A DNA stretch of 64,000 nt from Klebsormidium nitens (Eukaryota; Streptophyta; Klebsormidiophyceae; Klebsormidiales; Klebsormidiaceae): the NCBI GenBank assembly GCA_000708835.1, contig DF237043.1:148382-212381 (forward strand), in the 5' to 3' direction. Shown piece after piece: positions 50,363 to 63,064 of the stretch. Position numbers and translations under genes: made by a program. Each line of letters opens with the position of its first letter. The first letter of the stretch is position 1. The notes under the pieces are model-generated. The model made no database searches, had not been told where the DNA came from, and worked only from the letters and a program-made list of their open reading frames with translations.

Positions 50363-52477
50363 ATGGAGCAGAGCCCCACTGATTTGACTGGGGTACTGTT
50401 CAGCGACCCGCTGTGGCTGCAAAGTTTCCCTCTCAACAGGGCGACCGTCCTGGACTACTTTGCATTGTCGCCGTTTTATGATGCAAGTTGCAACAATGAG
50501 AAGTTGAAGGCGCAGGGGAAGGACCTGTCGCTGCTCTCGTGAGTGCTACGCAACTTTTCATGCAGATTTCTGTTGTTTTTTCCAGACAACAAAAAGAAGA
50601 TTCAACAAGGTGAACTCTACAGGCATAACAGTGGTTGCTTGCGTATCACTTTGACAAGCTTGGATGCAAAAGAAAAGGGAACGGAGCAGAGAATATGGAA
50701 AAGTCTGCCAGTCTATGGCAAGTGGTTGCAGTCACGCTGAATACCACCTTACATCCTGTGTCTTCGACCCCACTTTTCACTTTGCAAGTCATCAACACCG
50801 CATGTCCCGCAGGACGATGCCGTATGGCCCGGAGTACGTTGTCATCTCCGCCCAAGAGCCCAACCTGTATGTCATCCGGAAGCAGCTCCGGGTTTCGCCT
50901 GACAAGATGGTGCCCCTGGCGGCCTACTACGTCTTGGACGGATCCATCTACCAGGCGCCCCACCTGCAGGCAGTGCTCGGCTCCAGAGCGGTACGGCGCC
51001 TACGTTTCAAAGTTTTCGGCTCAGTTTGTCTTGGACAGCGTTGCTTGTCTCGCTGGCGCCTGATGGGGTTTAAAGAGATAGATTTCGCCCCTTCACGGCG
51101 TTCGGTCAGGAGTGGCAGACTTTGGGTGGGGCCCTGGTGCAGAGTCCGCTTCTCGTGAACAGTCAGAAATTCAAGTAGAGGTGGCAAATGCTCAGGAGGC
51201 GATCTTGGTACTTTGGAAGTGATGAAAGCTCCAGTTCAGAAGATGAGGGTTGTTGTTTGCCGGTGGCTATGTCACAGAGGGTGTCCGCCTGAGCGTTCTT
51301 GGATATGGAGCAGTCCTTTCAAAGAGATTTCATGCTGCCTTCTGTTCAACTGTTGATGAGCTTCTCACATTCATGTTCAGCTGGCAACATAAGCAGCTCC
51401 ACTGATAGCTCCAGTCAGCGACGCCGTTTTTCACAACTTATATTGAAGCGGGAAAACATTCTTGTCCCTGGTGCTGTTGCAGGAGCGCAGCCTGTACTAT
51501 GTGCAGAGTGGGTTTGGAAAGGCGGCCATGAAACTCAAGGAGCACCTAAGAGAAGGTGTGTCTTTCTACCCCCCCATGTCTAGTGCCACTTTTGCAAAAG
51601 CCCCGTCAGATATGCACTTTTGGGGTGTGCCGTTTTGAAAGTTTTGTTGTTGTCTTTCTGTTACCACATTTCGGCTTCTGCACCATGATTTCGCGACAGT
51701 TTGGAGCCTTACCAGTTGCGAACACTAGTACTTTCGAAACGCCGTTTTCAGGAATAGTGGGCCTGAGTGTGATCTGTACTTCGATGAGCTTTTGCGAAGA
51801 GACTATGCCCCTCTTCCAGGTCCTCTTAATCTGTCGGATGACCTCTTGTGACTCCTCATTGATCGACTCTGCTTCAAAAAGATTTTGAACTCACAAAGGC
51901 TGGCTCTGCATTTCAGACGAAGAAACACGGGACACTGCTGTGAGCCAAGCGAGGGCGGTCCCTGAGATAGAGCCTGTGGATCGAGCGGAGGCCTTCTACA
52001 TGGACCAGATTATCACGTCCGTCCTGAAAAAGGTGCGTGTCTCTCGGGACTGATCTGATCGGAATAGATAAGGTTCGCTGTTTAAGATGCAGAGTCACGA
52101 AACGGAGAACGACAATTCAAGCAACGAGATCTGCAAGCGTAGGCAAAAACCCTGTTCAATTCATTGGCAGTCGCAATGCTTGAGTATGAGCTCGGCATTC
52201 TTACTTGACCTACCTTGTTGCCAATTGTTTCATCGTTGTTACGGTATCATGTAACCCAGGGTCAGCCTGAAGGGCGTCTACCACTCAAACATACACAGCA
52301 ATTTCGAGTAGGAGACAAAGGTACTTCTGGTGTCAAGGTTGTTTCTGATGAACGGGTCCCTTGGTGCAGCTGCCACCTCCTGCAGGTCCTGTCGCTGCGT
52401 CAAACGGCGCGCCCGAGACTGCAACACCGGAGTCGCCAAAGCCCAGGGTTGATGCGGCTGCAGGGGTGACTGCTTAG
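50363..52477 (+). CDS. MED6: Mediator complex subunit 6
   Basis: Head-module subunit of Mediator, which links transcription activators to RNA polymerase II in the nucleus. Five exons: 50363-50538, 50813-50990, 51483-51555, 51917-52032 and 52370-52477. They sum to 651 nt, 216 residues, slightly shorter than most homologues. Family signatures: LQSFPLNRATVLDYFALSPF, FYDASCNNE, EYVVISAQEPNLYVIRKQ, MVPLAAYYVLDGSIYQAPHL and YYVQSGFGKAAMKL. The C-terminus is a Pro/Ala-rich, probably disordered tail (LPPPAGPVAASNGAPETA). The in-frame start MEQSPTDLTG is the only reasonable Met. The promoter is shared with the divergent lumenal FKBP gene. Confidence 0.94.
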
Positions 52478-54808
52478 ATAGGATCGATATCCTAGACGAG
52501 AAACGCTTGGCATATCAAGGTGAGAGTTGAGGACTGGTATTAGGCTGTAATATAAGGTGTCAAATGTCAGGGTTTGAAGGTTGCTGGTCGTTCTGCTGGG
52601 AGGCCGAAAAGGTGTTTGTGAGCTTGTTAGACTCGGCGCCAGCTAGAGATGGAAGCATGAAGAAGCTATCGATAGCCCGAGCGGGCGAGTTGGGGTTGCT
52701 TGGAAAGGATGCCGCCTCGCCAAGCCGCAAAGGTGGTAAGAGTGTATGCATGGTTATTCGTAGGGACAGGGGAATGACCTTCAAGCTGCCCAATTGCAAG
52801 CAAGCAGAGACTGATAGGGTGCCAAAAAACTCGTTCTGCGGACTGAAGCAGACAAAATTAAACTTGAGTTTTGGTGCCGGGATTGCATAATGCCTAAGCA
52901 TGACCGTTGTGCGGAGGTAGTAAAGACCAGTATGTGTGTAAAGCTTTGTGGCACTGGATCTCATGCACGTCTAGGAGACGCCATCAGTGGTCATCTTTGA
53001 AAGCCACTTGCTTCACTTTTAGCCGCAAGGAGTCGTGCGGCGCCTTCCAATTTGATCAGCTGATGCCTTGCATATCGGTTCAGGGCAGTGACTTTCATTT
53101 AACCCGAGGTTTTGGGGCTGTGCGGCTAGTTTCTGAACCCCCGATTTAATGAATCTACATATGTCACTACGCACCATCTCAAACGACCTTATGGTAGTGT
53201 CATATACGGTATCAACTTATGTGAATCGGCATTTGCTCAGTCGTACTCGATTGGGCACTGAGCTAAAGATTGTTGACCGGCAACCGAAACATGGCCTTGA
53301 AAGCCTTTGGCCCCGCCGGCTGCTCGATTGGAAGTCGGTAAGCAGGTCCGGCCGCCAGGTTACGAGTCTGCGCAGATCGCTCAGTATATACCACGTTTTG
53401 AATTTCATTTAGGTAACGTGCTTGGACCGCGGTATACAATGAGTTCGTCTACTCAGCTTGAGCTAGACTGTAGGCGCGTCCGACGGCCATCACTGGGCGG
53501 CAGTATATATGTACTTTACTAGAGGTCCCGGACTATTACTGGAGACCGAGCTGAGCCGCGCAATTAAGAGCTATCATATGCACTGCAGCCGCCCCGGGCC
53601 CTAGTAGTTTGGCGCCAGAAACCGCGGCGCCCGCTCACCATGGGGCGCGACCTACTAAGTTGTCACGGTGCTATCTAAATCCCGGATCTCAGGCTGGGCG
53701 CCCGCCGCGATGGATTGCATGCAATATCGACTTGCAAGCTTAATATTGACCGGAGGGACGCAGGGACGGTGCCGAATGGTGAGATCTGGCTGTCCAATTA
53801 TACACACCATGATCGACATGTTTCACTACGTTACAAAATGGTTTGATCATGATCATATGTGCATATCTAAATATACTTTTGCATCAGTACGTACATATAT
53901 AAAGTACATGGTCACCACCAGACGGCCGTCGACCACGCGCTTGTGCGCGGTGGCCGGCGGCCGTTTCAAAGCCCGCAGCGGGCCTGCAGCACCGCGTAAC
54001 GCAATGAGAGGGAAGCGGCCACCCTCGTGCACTGGCAACTAATTCTTGACTGATCTCGAATTGCGTAAGTTAATTGTTGTCGCATGCATAACCTTCATAC
54101 CGGGCGAGAAGATGATGCATCCCAAGCATGCAGCGCTGTACATAGCTCGAGATTAACCAGCTTCAAACAACCAACATGATCGAGAGATCCCTATTGTTAT
54201 GTACGCTTTGATCTCAGTGCTGAAGACTTCACCTAAGCTTTCGGTTCTAATTGATTGTACGGTCAGGAAACGCGCCAGTTGTGGTCGGACCGGTACTTCG
54301 AGCCCAGCCAGCTGGGCGCTCACTCCAACATGCGGTTATATGCATGCAGCATTACAAGCCGTTCCCTTGAACATCACAAAATCTCCTCTTGATGTAGAAA
54401 GAGCCCGGCGCGCCAATAGCAATTATGTACGTGTTTTTTAGTGTAGCAGCATTCTGATTCTGACTGTACTACAAGGCCGTATAGTACTGATTGTTCTAGA
54501 CTGCGCTGCTCTTCTAGGCTAGGATAAAAATGGGAAGTCTCCCGTACGGGGTTTGCGTTCTACCTTCGACCTTCTTTTGACCTTCTTCGCTACATCCAAA
54601 CGAACCCCGAACTTAAAGCAGATTTGTTCGAACCAATCGTAAAGGCCAGCTCACCACAGATTACGCTCCTTCCGAGAGTCGATTTCCTCGCATTGAATTC
54701 TTGCAAAAGCGGTGGGGCCGTCAAGCTAAGTCCTTACATCACCTACCGTACTACAGTAACATCGTCACAGAATCGGTCGCGCTGTCGAACTGATCCCTGT
54801 GATCTGAC
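52478..54808. other. intergenic region between convergent genes
   Basis: About 2.3 kb. A 108-codon frame at 52564-52890 directly follows MED6 but overlaps an equally long antisense frame and has no family resemblance, so it is probably MED6 3' UTR. The rest, with GC-rich palindromic patches near 53560-53660 and 53920-54020, shows nothing assignable. Confidence 0.5.
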
Positions 54809-56359
54809 TCAGTCCAGATTCTCAAACAACCAATGCCAAGAAGTATCCAGCTCAAAGTTCACCTTGTCGCTCCGCTTGCTATACAGGCACAGCACGTGCG
54901 CTAGAAACGCGCACCCTTCCCGCACCTCGACGTCCGCGCCCCCGGCAACGACCACCCCCTCGTGCACGTAAAAATGCCGCACCCGTTCCGGCGACACGAT
55001 CACTTTGGGCAGCCGCCCGAAGAACGTGCTCATGGCGCTGCGGTCGATCAGATTGTAGTGCCGCAGCGGATGCGGCTCCGGCGACGTCCACAGGTCCACC
55101 TCGCTCTGCCCGTCGCCGGGGCAGCGCTCCCCCGAGCACATAACGTCGAAGCGCCGCAGCCGCGCCTGGTCGGCGCCACGCGCGCACGCGAGGACCGTGC
55201 TGACGTTGCCCCGGTGCGGCGTCACCAGGAACTCGTCGACGTCAGCAACGAGGATGCGGAGCCCCCGGCCCCAGTTCTCGAGCAGCGCGTGCGAGTACTG
55301 GAGCGGCTGGTCCGTCGTCGGAAAGCCCGGGGTGTCGTACTTGGGGAACGAGTCCCAGACAATGATCTGCAGCTGACCCCTGCTGACGTAATCCACCAGC
55401 TCGGCGTGTTTCAGCAGCTCGGGGACGTAGTGGTGCTGCACGTACACGATCTCCCCCGCGAGGCCCATCCCCACGTGGTGCCGCACGTGATGCACCAGCA
55501 GCTGCGCGGCCAGTGCGTAGCTGCCACGTGGCGGCTCGTAGTAGAACGACGACAGCAGGAGGAGGGTCTTTTCTGGGGTCGCGTGCGGGGGGGGCACTTC
55601 CGGCGCCTCCAGGTTGCGGAAGTAGTGGAAGCGCGGCCAGTCGTCGACGCGAATCTCCGGAACCTGGTCTCGCAGAGACAGGGGCAGCTCCCCCTCAAAG
55701 TGGAACGGCCGGATGTCCGTCTCGTCGTCAGCTTTGGCCACGGTCAGGGGGTAGATTCTGCGGGCGTTGGGCACCCCCGTCCGGATCTCGATCCGCGGGC
55801 GCCAGTTCCGGATCGCCTCCGGCTGCGCAATGTGGCGGTGCAGAATGGGCACTCCCTCTGTGGCCTCCACGAAGCCCCACCCCGCGCACAGCACCTCCCG
55901 CCCCGACGGCTGCAGCACGCATTTGACGAACAGGTGCAAAACAACGGTCGCAGGGGGGCCGACGTCACCGCTGATGTTATCCGTGACGTTCTCGTACCCG
56001 GGTATCTGGCCTGGGAAGGTGTAGTGCTCCACCGACATTCGTTCCGCGTACGACACCAGCGGAAGTGCTTCCGTGTGCTGGGGGCTTGCTAAGAGCGCAG
56101 CCAGCCCCGCTTTCTGAGGATTCCAACGGCTGTCTATTCCCAAACCCCAACCCGATCCCGAACTCAACACTTCTGCGCTCGCGCTTTGGCAAGGGGGTCC
56201 GGATTCTCTTGAAAACGGGAGGGTCCAATGGATGGTGGAAAAGAGGAAGAAGGCGCCGACACTCAAGAGGCAGAGGGTGGCGCACGCAAAGGCTCGCAGG
56301 CGGTCCGGCTTGATGTCGAGCGTCCGCTTGATGGACACCGATAACGCAATGCTGGCCAT
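54809..56359 (-). CDS. GT92 (DUF23)-like glycosyltransferase, type II membrane protein
   Basis: A 516-residue single-exon frame. A short cytosolic N-terminus with basic residues (IKRTLDIKPDRLRAF) precedes one hydrophobic anchor at about residues 25-43 (CATLCLLSVGAFFLFS), giving a Golgi-type signal-anchor topology with the catalytic part in the lumen. The catalytic region contains LLLLSSFYYEPPRGSYALA, GLAGEIVYVQHHYVPELLKH, a nucleotide-sugar/metal-binding DVDEFLV near residue 370 and a FDVMCSG segment. This layout resembles family 92, which includes plant beta-1,4-galactan synthases, but the substrate cannot be decided here. The gene is very GC-rich, which leaves a long spurious frame open on the opposite strand. 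It is convergent with MED6. Confidence 0.75.
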   Translation of the reverse strand: MASIALSVSIKRTLDIKPDRLRAFACATLCLLSVGAFFLFSTIHWTLPFSRESGPPCQSASAEVLSSGSGWGLGIDSRWNPQKAGLAALLASPQHTEALPLVSYAERMSVEHYTFPGQIPGYENVTDNISGDVGPPATVVLHLFVKCVLQPSGREVLCAGWGFVEATEGVPILHRHIAQPEAIRNWRPRIEIRTGVPNARRIYPLTVAKADDETDIRPFHFEGELPLSLRDQVPEIRVDDWPRFHYFRNLEAPEVPPPHATPEKTLLLLSSFYYEPPRGSYALAAQLLVHHVRHHVGMGLAGEIVYVQHHYVPELLKHAELVDYVSRGQLQIIVWDSFPKYDTPGFPTTDQPLQYSHALLENWGRGLRILVADVDEFLVTPHRGNVSTVLACARGADQARLRRFDVMCSGERCPGDGQSEVDLWTSPEPHPLRHYNLIDRSAMSTFFGRLPKVIVSPERVRHFYVHEGVVVAGGADVEVREGCAFLAHVLCLYSKRSDKVNFELDTSWHWLFENLD

Positions 56360-59300
56360 GGTGCAGCCTGGAGGAAAGGCGATACATCAGTGGCGCTAAG
56401 AAGCGCGATGTCTGCCCTTCTCAGTGAGCATTCAGCTCGCATTGTGAGTTCCGAGCTGGACCAGTCAAACGGGCCATGTGAGCAGACTGTCAGCAAACGG
56501 AGAGCTGCGAAGGCTTTCGTTCGAGATATTGTATTTCAAAGCAGACAGTGGGCCGGACACCGAACGCCTATCATGACAAAGAACTTCCATTTCGAAAGCA
56601 TCTGTCCAAGTTTTGGAAGGCCGTTCTGGAAGTAAGGCGTGGTACAGCATCCACCCCAATCACGCTTCATGCGAGTGGCAGCTTCTTGAGAGGGACAAGC
56701 AGCAGGTGGACTCTCTCTTGTGTTGGATAGCTGATTGAGCTGCGGATGTCTTGTAATCCAACTGTGAACGAGGGTTGCTTCCTTCATGCCATTGCCTGAT
56801 TCGTCAGCTTTGTCAAATTACCTCACTGTCAAGCTGCATCACCCTTCTGGCCCTCCGCCAGCCTCTTCCGTGCACCCAAGTAGAAACGCTAGCAGAAGTA
56901 CTGCAGAATGGCAAATAAAAGTTGCTGAAATGCACGTGACCTTGATCTTACAGTCAACGTGAGCCAAAAATCCAAAAGCGCTGCCTGCGACCCTACACCG
57001 CGTGTGACGATTCAGTAGAAGAGGCAGTCGGACCGAAGATGCTCAGCTTGAACGAGGTGGAACTGCTCCCGCATATCAGTATGCAAATCTGTTTCTACAA
57101 ACAGAGTATCTCGAAAAGCTGATCAGAGGTATCCAAAGGTACTCAAAGGCTCAGAAACAGGTTGCAACGAAGGAAGAGTAAAAGGGCCAACTCCTTAAGC
57201 TACGACAAAATGTGATCACAATCCCTGAAGCATTCGTTCAAAATGCTTACGCAGAGGTCACTCTTTCAGCAGCCGCTGTTTAACTGATGATGATGTGACT
57301 GACTCTTTTCTATGAGGATGGTGGAAGATGTGAACATAAGAAGCATGTCAGACAATTTGATCTTCGAAACAAAGAATTCAAACCACCATGACGGCACTTA
57401 CAGCATTCAGGGTTCCTTCAGATGATGCTGCGAAAAACGCAGGAGGAGGGCTATTCAGTTGCATGTACTCTTCCTTCCTGGATAATTCAATCTCATGTTG
57501 CCTTCGGAGGTGTCAGCTGGCATCCTTCAGGGACAGCAGGCTTGTCTCAAGGTGCGGATCAGCTCCTGCAGCAGATTGGCAGACTGAGTATCGCCTTCCT
57601 AGCCTGACTGCTACCCTCTTATTATCAAGGCAAGGCTGAAGCAACGCTAAGAAGCTTGTCCTTGAGCCTTTTCAGATTGAAAACTTCGATACGAAAGCCC
57701 CTAACCAACAACAATCCTCTTTCCTTATGTTCAACATGCACCTTAATGTTGGAAACACAAGCGTCACATCCACAAAGCATCAGCTTCGAGAATCAAGGCC
57801 AGCTAGTCCTTGTTGAGAAGCCTGCAGGTTCTGGTCTTGTCATGAATAGGTGCCATGACGACGGACTAAGGAGCGCATGAAATTGTAAGCTAACTGTACC
57901 TTTGAGAGGTTCGAGGTCATTACAAAGACAACTGAAAGGCTGTGATGCCTGCAGCACCTGTTTATTCCTGTTCTCGAAAGCAACAGATCCCGAGAGGTTT
58001 ATTCTTCTCCAAACCTAGTGCTCATCTTATCGAGTGAAAGCGCTTCTCAAGAACGACACTCGAAAAGACAATTGTGATTGAAGCTTGATCCCAGTCAAAC
58101 TCAACCTTCTCTTCTTCGTTGGCAGCACCGCCGCCATGCACACTCGGACTACAGTTCTAGTTTTGAGTCAGTTCCTCGGACCTCGAAGACCGCGCGACAA
58201 GTCTGTCACATCAAGGGACAACATCGACATCATTCGACTTGCGCAAAACACAGGGTGGACTTCGTGAAGCGTACACCTGTCCATCAACGAATGCCAGATG
58301 TCGCGACCACGGCCAGTAAAGTTGGATGTAAACGCCACGTGGGGCTCTGAGGAGTCTCACGTCGTCCCTATGCAATCTCTGTGTAAATCAGAAATGCATA
58401 CATCTTCACATCGCAAGGGGTAGCATTTCCAGTTCTCTTGACACTGTACGCCAATCAAATGAAGATTCGCCTCGAGTTCGACGCAAATGTAAGTCTCCGC
58501 CAGGAGTTCAAAGGAGTTTGGTCCGGTGACCTTCAGCAAGGCATACCTGTGTCGTGATTTTCACGCGTACGTCACAGGGAGGACTGGACGCGAACCGGTG
58601 CCCGATTTAGCCCCTGTTCGGCCCCAGATTGTGCACAAACGGGGCCGAAACCGAGGCGAAAGCGGGGCAGGGCTGGCCTCTGATTTCTTGCCGTTTTCCC
58701 GGGGCGGATTTGCAGCGGTGTCGGCCCCCGGTTTCCTGGACCCCGTTGTGAGAGTCCGGGGCCGGCTGCAGTCAACCCGATCCCGGTTTAAATCTAGACA
58801 AGGGTCCTTCGCCCACGGTTTCGGGCCGGTCTCCTGCAGTATATGCAATGGTTTCAAGCTGTAGTCGTGGCGGAAATAGGTCTTGAAATACATTGAATAG
58901 GAGCTCCCAGACACTACTTGGCGAAAATTGACAGTTATGGCGAGGTTCCCAACAGCGGTTGTGGTCGGTAGGGTGTTCCAGCACCAAACTTTCTTGTCCC
59001 ACCCCCCGACTTCGCAAAAGTGGTACTTGACAAACGAAGGTTCAGCACTGGTTCTGAGCAGGGTTCAGAGTCGTCAAAGCCGGTGGAAGCTCCCGAGCAT
59101 GTACGTAAAAAGTGCCTGACAGCCTGACCATTTTCGCCAGGCCGGCGAAATCCCCTTCCGAGACACCTAAGTGGCGAAAATCAGATCGGCAGTAAGAGCT
59201 AGTTTCGGCACGAACATTATCACAAGGAGAGGCATTGCGTTGCAAAGTTGGCAGCATTGTGGGCCACAGAGATAAGTAACAAAACCAATAGAAGGCGCGT

Positions 59301-62212
59301 CACAAGCGTAACACACCGTTTGTTTGTAGAAGCAGACACTTGTACAGTCATTCAAAGTCGCTCAAGTCCGAACTGCAGCGCGCACGATTAATATACAGAA
59401 AGGACAAGAGGAAGAAGAACAAACTGAGATCGACGTAGCATCGATATGCAGAACCGGATAAGAGCCCTAAGGGCCAGAAACTGACAGTGATCCCAACCGA
59501 ATGAGGCCAAAGAGGATGTCTGCTAACCCAGGAACTTCGCTAGCGCTGCTTCGTTTAGAGTCACGAGAATGCACGTCTGACCAAGCGTGCCGAATCCATG
59601 TCTGCTCTGAATCCTTCTATCATTCCCAATCGCGCAAAAAGTGGCTTTGCTGCTTATCAACTTCGATGCTTTTAACGCTTTCCCGAGGTCGTCTTCGGGT
59701 TTCCTTCAAATGCTGAGAGTGTGCGACTGAAATCTGGGCCGCATAGTACCTGGATGCTATGTAGAGTGTGGCCATGAGTGCGTCCAACCGTCGCAATCTC
59801 CTTACACAACCTTTCACTTGAGTCGACCGTGATGAACTTGGAGTCACGAAGTGGGCAATCATATCTGAAAGTGTGTAGGTGAGGTTGACAGTTGAAAGAG
59901 CTGCTCCGGCAACTCAGCTCACAATTGCAACAACCGATTGGCTCTCTTGATGTACTTGTGCTGCAGCAGCATGTGAGCTTGTCAACCACTTTAAAAGATG
60001 ATAACGTAAGGTCAAAAACTTCAATACTTTCCTGCCACAAAACTTTTTTTGAGATATTTAGGGTCGCTTAAGGCTGTAAGATCTCTCACCTAGCGCCTCG
60101 TAGTTGCCCTCTTTTTGGCCGCTATGGGAGCCGCACACCGACTATGTCCTAAGCGACGCGGAACTATCAGCAGCCCATGCTGAAGGCCTGGGGCTGCCTG
60201 AAAACTCGCTCCACCGATGTCTACTACTGATACAGGATGCAACTGCGAAAAGAAAAACGGTAACCGGTCATCAGCTGGGTGCTCCAAGTCATGCACGGGA
60301 TTGCTGTAAGCGCTGACATGCAGCAAGCAGTTGAAGCTTGACCACATGAACCACGATCTTTTCCACTTTGACTGACTGAGTTGTTGATCTAGATGTGAAA
60401 ACGTCACTCTGCTTGAGTTAAGCCTATGGAAAATGCTGGAGAGTTGAGGAGAGTTATGCAGCAAGTAGGTGGAATGACATGTATGCTGAAACTTCCACTC
60501 TTGGAAATTAGCCATTCAATCTGAAACTGGTGCTCATCAGCAAAAGGTTGCAAACCTTCGACCTTTTCAGGAGTTTTTACATCTCATTGCTTTTTGACCT
60601 ACATGGGAGCAGTTTGAGAAACACCTATGAGTTATACTGTGGTCCATTCCTTCTTACCCAGCTTCTGCTTTCTGAAGGACTGTGACCTTCAGACGTCGTT
60701 GGAGTCTAGGGCAGGACCTGCTCTCTTTATCCAGTTTTGGCGAGGGAAAAGTACTTTGATAAAAGGAAAGGCTCCAATCTGCAGAGCAAGTATCTTCCCA
60801 CACCTTGCAAGGCTCCTGCATTTCGCCCTTGCTTGATGCAGCATGGCGGAGCACTGACTCTGCTGAGCTTGATGCACGAATCCAACTCTGGCCTGGTAGT
60901 GCCAGGGAATCACCCTCGGTCTGATCTCTGGATGGTTGTCATCATAGAGAAGCTGGTTGCAGTGTGGAGTATCCGCTGACAACCTCAGCTGATGTGCTGA
61001 AAATCACGTCTAAACTTATGTTTGAGTACCGATATCTCTGCTTTGCTGCAGGTCGGAGCAAGGTCGATACGAGTTTTTCCATGCCCCAACCCCTTATGAC
61101 AACATACCTGCTGCATAGGCGCCAGCTTATCTGCATCTGATCCGCATCTTAATATTCAGCAGCTCCTGAGCGCATGCTACAAGCAAGTTCACCTCTTGAT
61201 GAAGAATGCACTCTCCAGCTAGCTGCCTCCTTATAGCATTGATGATGTGGCAGACACTGTGGTCAACGCATCCAGGGATGCAAATTGAACGACTTCCTCT
61301 TCCACTCGGGCCGTATTACTATCATTGTCAAAGTAGTACATTCGTTCAACTGCTCAGTTGTCAGCTACAACCGCGCCTGCATATTTCCCTTAAAGCGCCG
61401 CAACCACAGTCGTCGCGTTGGTCCATTCATTGACCGCTAAGAATCAGCTAAGATTCAAGGCGCGGCGCCTGCGGCCTGAAACTTTCAGGTTGTGCAGACT
61501 CCGGCAGAGCGCACTGCTGACGCCTTCGAAGTTCGAAATCAGAGGGATGTTTCTTCTTTTCCGCTGCATGATGCAGAACTGCTCATCAGATCGGGGCACT
61601 GCACTCTCCGCACTTTCCGCACTTGCTCGGCCGGTCCTCTACCGTAGAGTCTACGTCTGTAGGTAGATGGGGTGAAGTCTGCACGCGCACGGCGCAGTCT
61701 ATAGATGATGCGTAGAGGACCGATTGGCTATTTAAAATTTGAACTCGCCGGGCACTGCTTTAAATATGAGTCATAATTGAACCGTGCTGATCTGACGTCA
61801 ATCGCCAGTCAACGGTCAGTATTCTCGACTGCTGCTGGAAGTGAACATCGGAAGGTCTCGTAGCGCCGGTTCCTGCGCTTCGAGACGCCCCACCTAATTC
61901 CAACCATGAGTCGGACGGTTTCATGCAAATGTTGACCAAGTCCCGATGGACCCGACCCGGTTCCTGCCGCCATTGTGTCATGTGGGGCCCGATTACAATC
62001 TAGTCTTGGCCAAGGGCTTTGTGAACCGGGGTTTGATTTCGGGAAACAGGAGTCTGGGCGAAAACCGGGCCCACCCCAGGCTGCCATTTTCCGGGTCCGG
62101 ACACCGACCTCAGGCAATGGAACCGGTGCCAAACCGGAATTAAACCGGGGCGTCTCGGTTTCGATCACGCCAGGCCGGTTCAATCCTCTCTGTAGTACCG
62201 GTAACTAAAGTA
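56360..62212. other. gene-poor region, no product recognised
   Basis: About 5.9 kb with no recognised family. Some short stretches look exon-like, for example 60104-60260 (+) encoding EPHTDYVLSDAELSAAHAEG before a GTAACC, and 58432-58489 (+) between a CCAG and a GTAAGT. They could not be linked into a gene, so a small-exon or non-coding gene here cannot be excluded. GC-rich patches full of CCGGTTT/AACCGGG words occur at about 58575-58830 and 61940-62195 and may be copies of one repeat family. Confidence 0.45.
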
Positions 62213-62597
62213 TAGGCCCCGGAACATGGAATATCGGAATACGGAATACCCAATTTTGGAAGCGGAAGAATCCGGAATACCCAAATTTGGGCCTTGGAAT
62301 ACTAGAATACTGAATACAAGGCTTTTCCGAGCATACTACACAACATGATGTGGCAAACAACAGCCTAGTACTTGACTTCGAAATAAAAAGACATCCAAAA
62401 GCATGCTTCGAACGAAAGAAGATTGTAAAAGAACTCACACGACAAGCGCACTCCTTACGTACCTTTCAAAATGTCAAAAGTCAAATTTGCGAAATGGAAT
62501 ACAGAATACTTGAGCGCTCTGGAATACGGAATACTGCCTTTTTGAAACCTTGGAATACGGAATACTGGGGGTCAAGTATTCCATGTTCCGGGGCCGA
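62213..62597. mobile_element. non-autonomous terminal-inverted-repeat element, 385 bp
   Basis: Ends are GGCCCCGGAACATGGAATA (62215-62233) and its exact reverse complement TATTCCATGTTCCGGGGCC (62577-62595); with two more bases the inverted repeat is 21 nt with one mismatch. AAAGTA flanks both sides (62207-62212 and 62598-62603), a possible 6-bp target-site duplication. The interior has no gene. It carries repeated GGAATACGGAATAC/GGAATACCC words near both ends. The superfamily was not identified. Confidence 0.8.
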
Positions 62598-63064
62598 AAA
62601 GTAGGCCTGGCCTGATACTTTTGAAGCGACCTAGCTGCGCTTCGTCCTCGTCCACTGACTCTAAGCAGCGTTCACAGAAACCCCATGCATGCAGAAAATG
62701 TCAATCAGCAATCTCAACTTTCATTTGGGGTTTCTGTGCAATATATCATTGGGATTTAGTAATCCTTGATTACATATAAGTTAGTCCTTCAGGAATCCTC
62801 GGGAACCGAGCTGGATACTTTCTAGCGGTGGATCTTCATTAAACGCTTCTGTGACAACGTGGTTCAATTCACCTTGACAAGAATCTGGAATACCGTTCGT
62901 ATGGCGAGTCTTGCAAACGAACCGTAAAACTATTGATCGGCCGTTCACACGTTCAAATGCAATCTGCAGCCAGCGCTAATTGAGGTTGACGCTCCCAGCT
63001 GCCCCAAATATCGTTTAATAATTACCTCTCAAGTTACTGTCTGTTCACTTTCTTCTAAGGGGCT
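62598..63064. other. intergenic region
   Basis: About 470 nt downstream of the flotillin-like exon. No feature was recognised. Confidence 0.5.

Noticed and set aside
52564-52890. 108-codon frame after MED6
   Set aside because: Overlaps an equally long antisense frame, has no family similarity and lies where the MED6 3' UTR is expected.
54962-56092. 376-codon plus-strand frame
   Set aside because: It is exactly antisense to the GT92-like gene, whose translation has an anchor and a DVDEFL motif. The plus-strand product is an Arg/Pro/His-rich artefact of GC-rich third positions.
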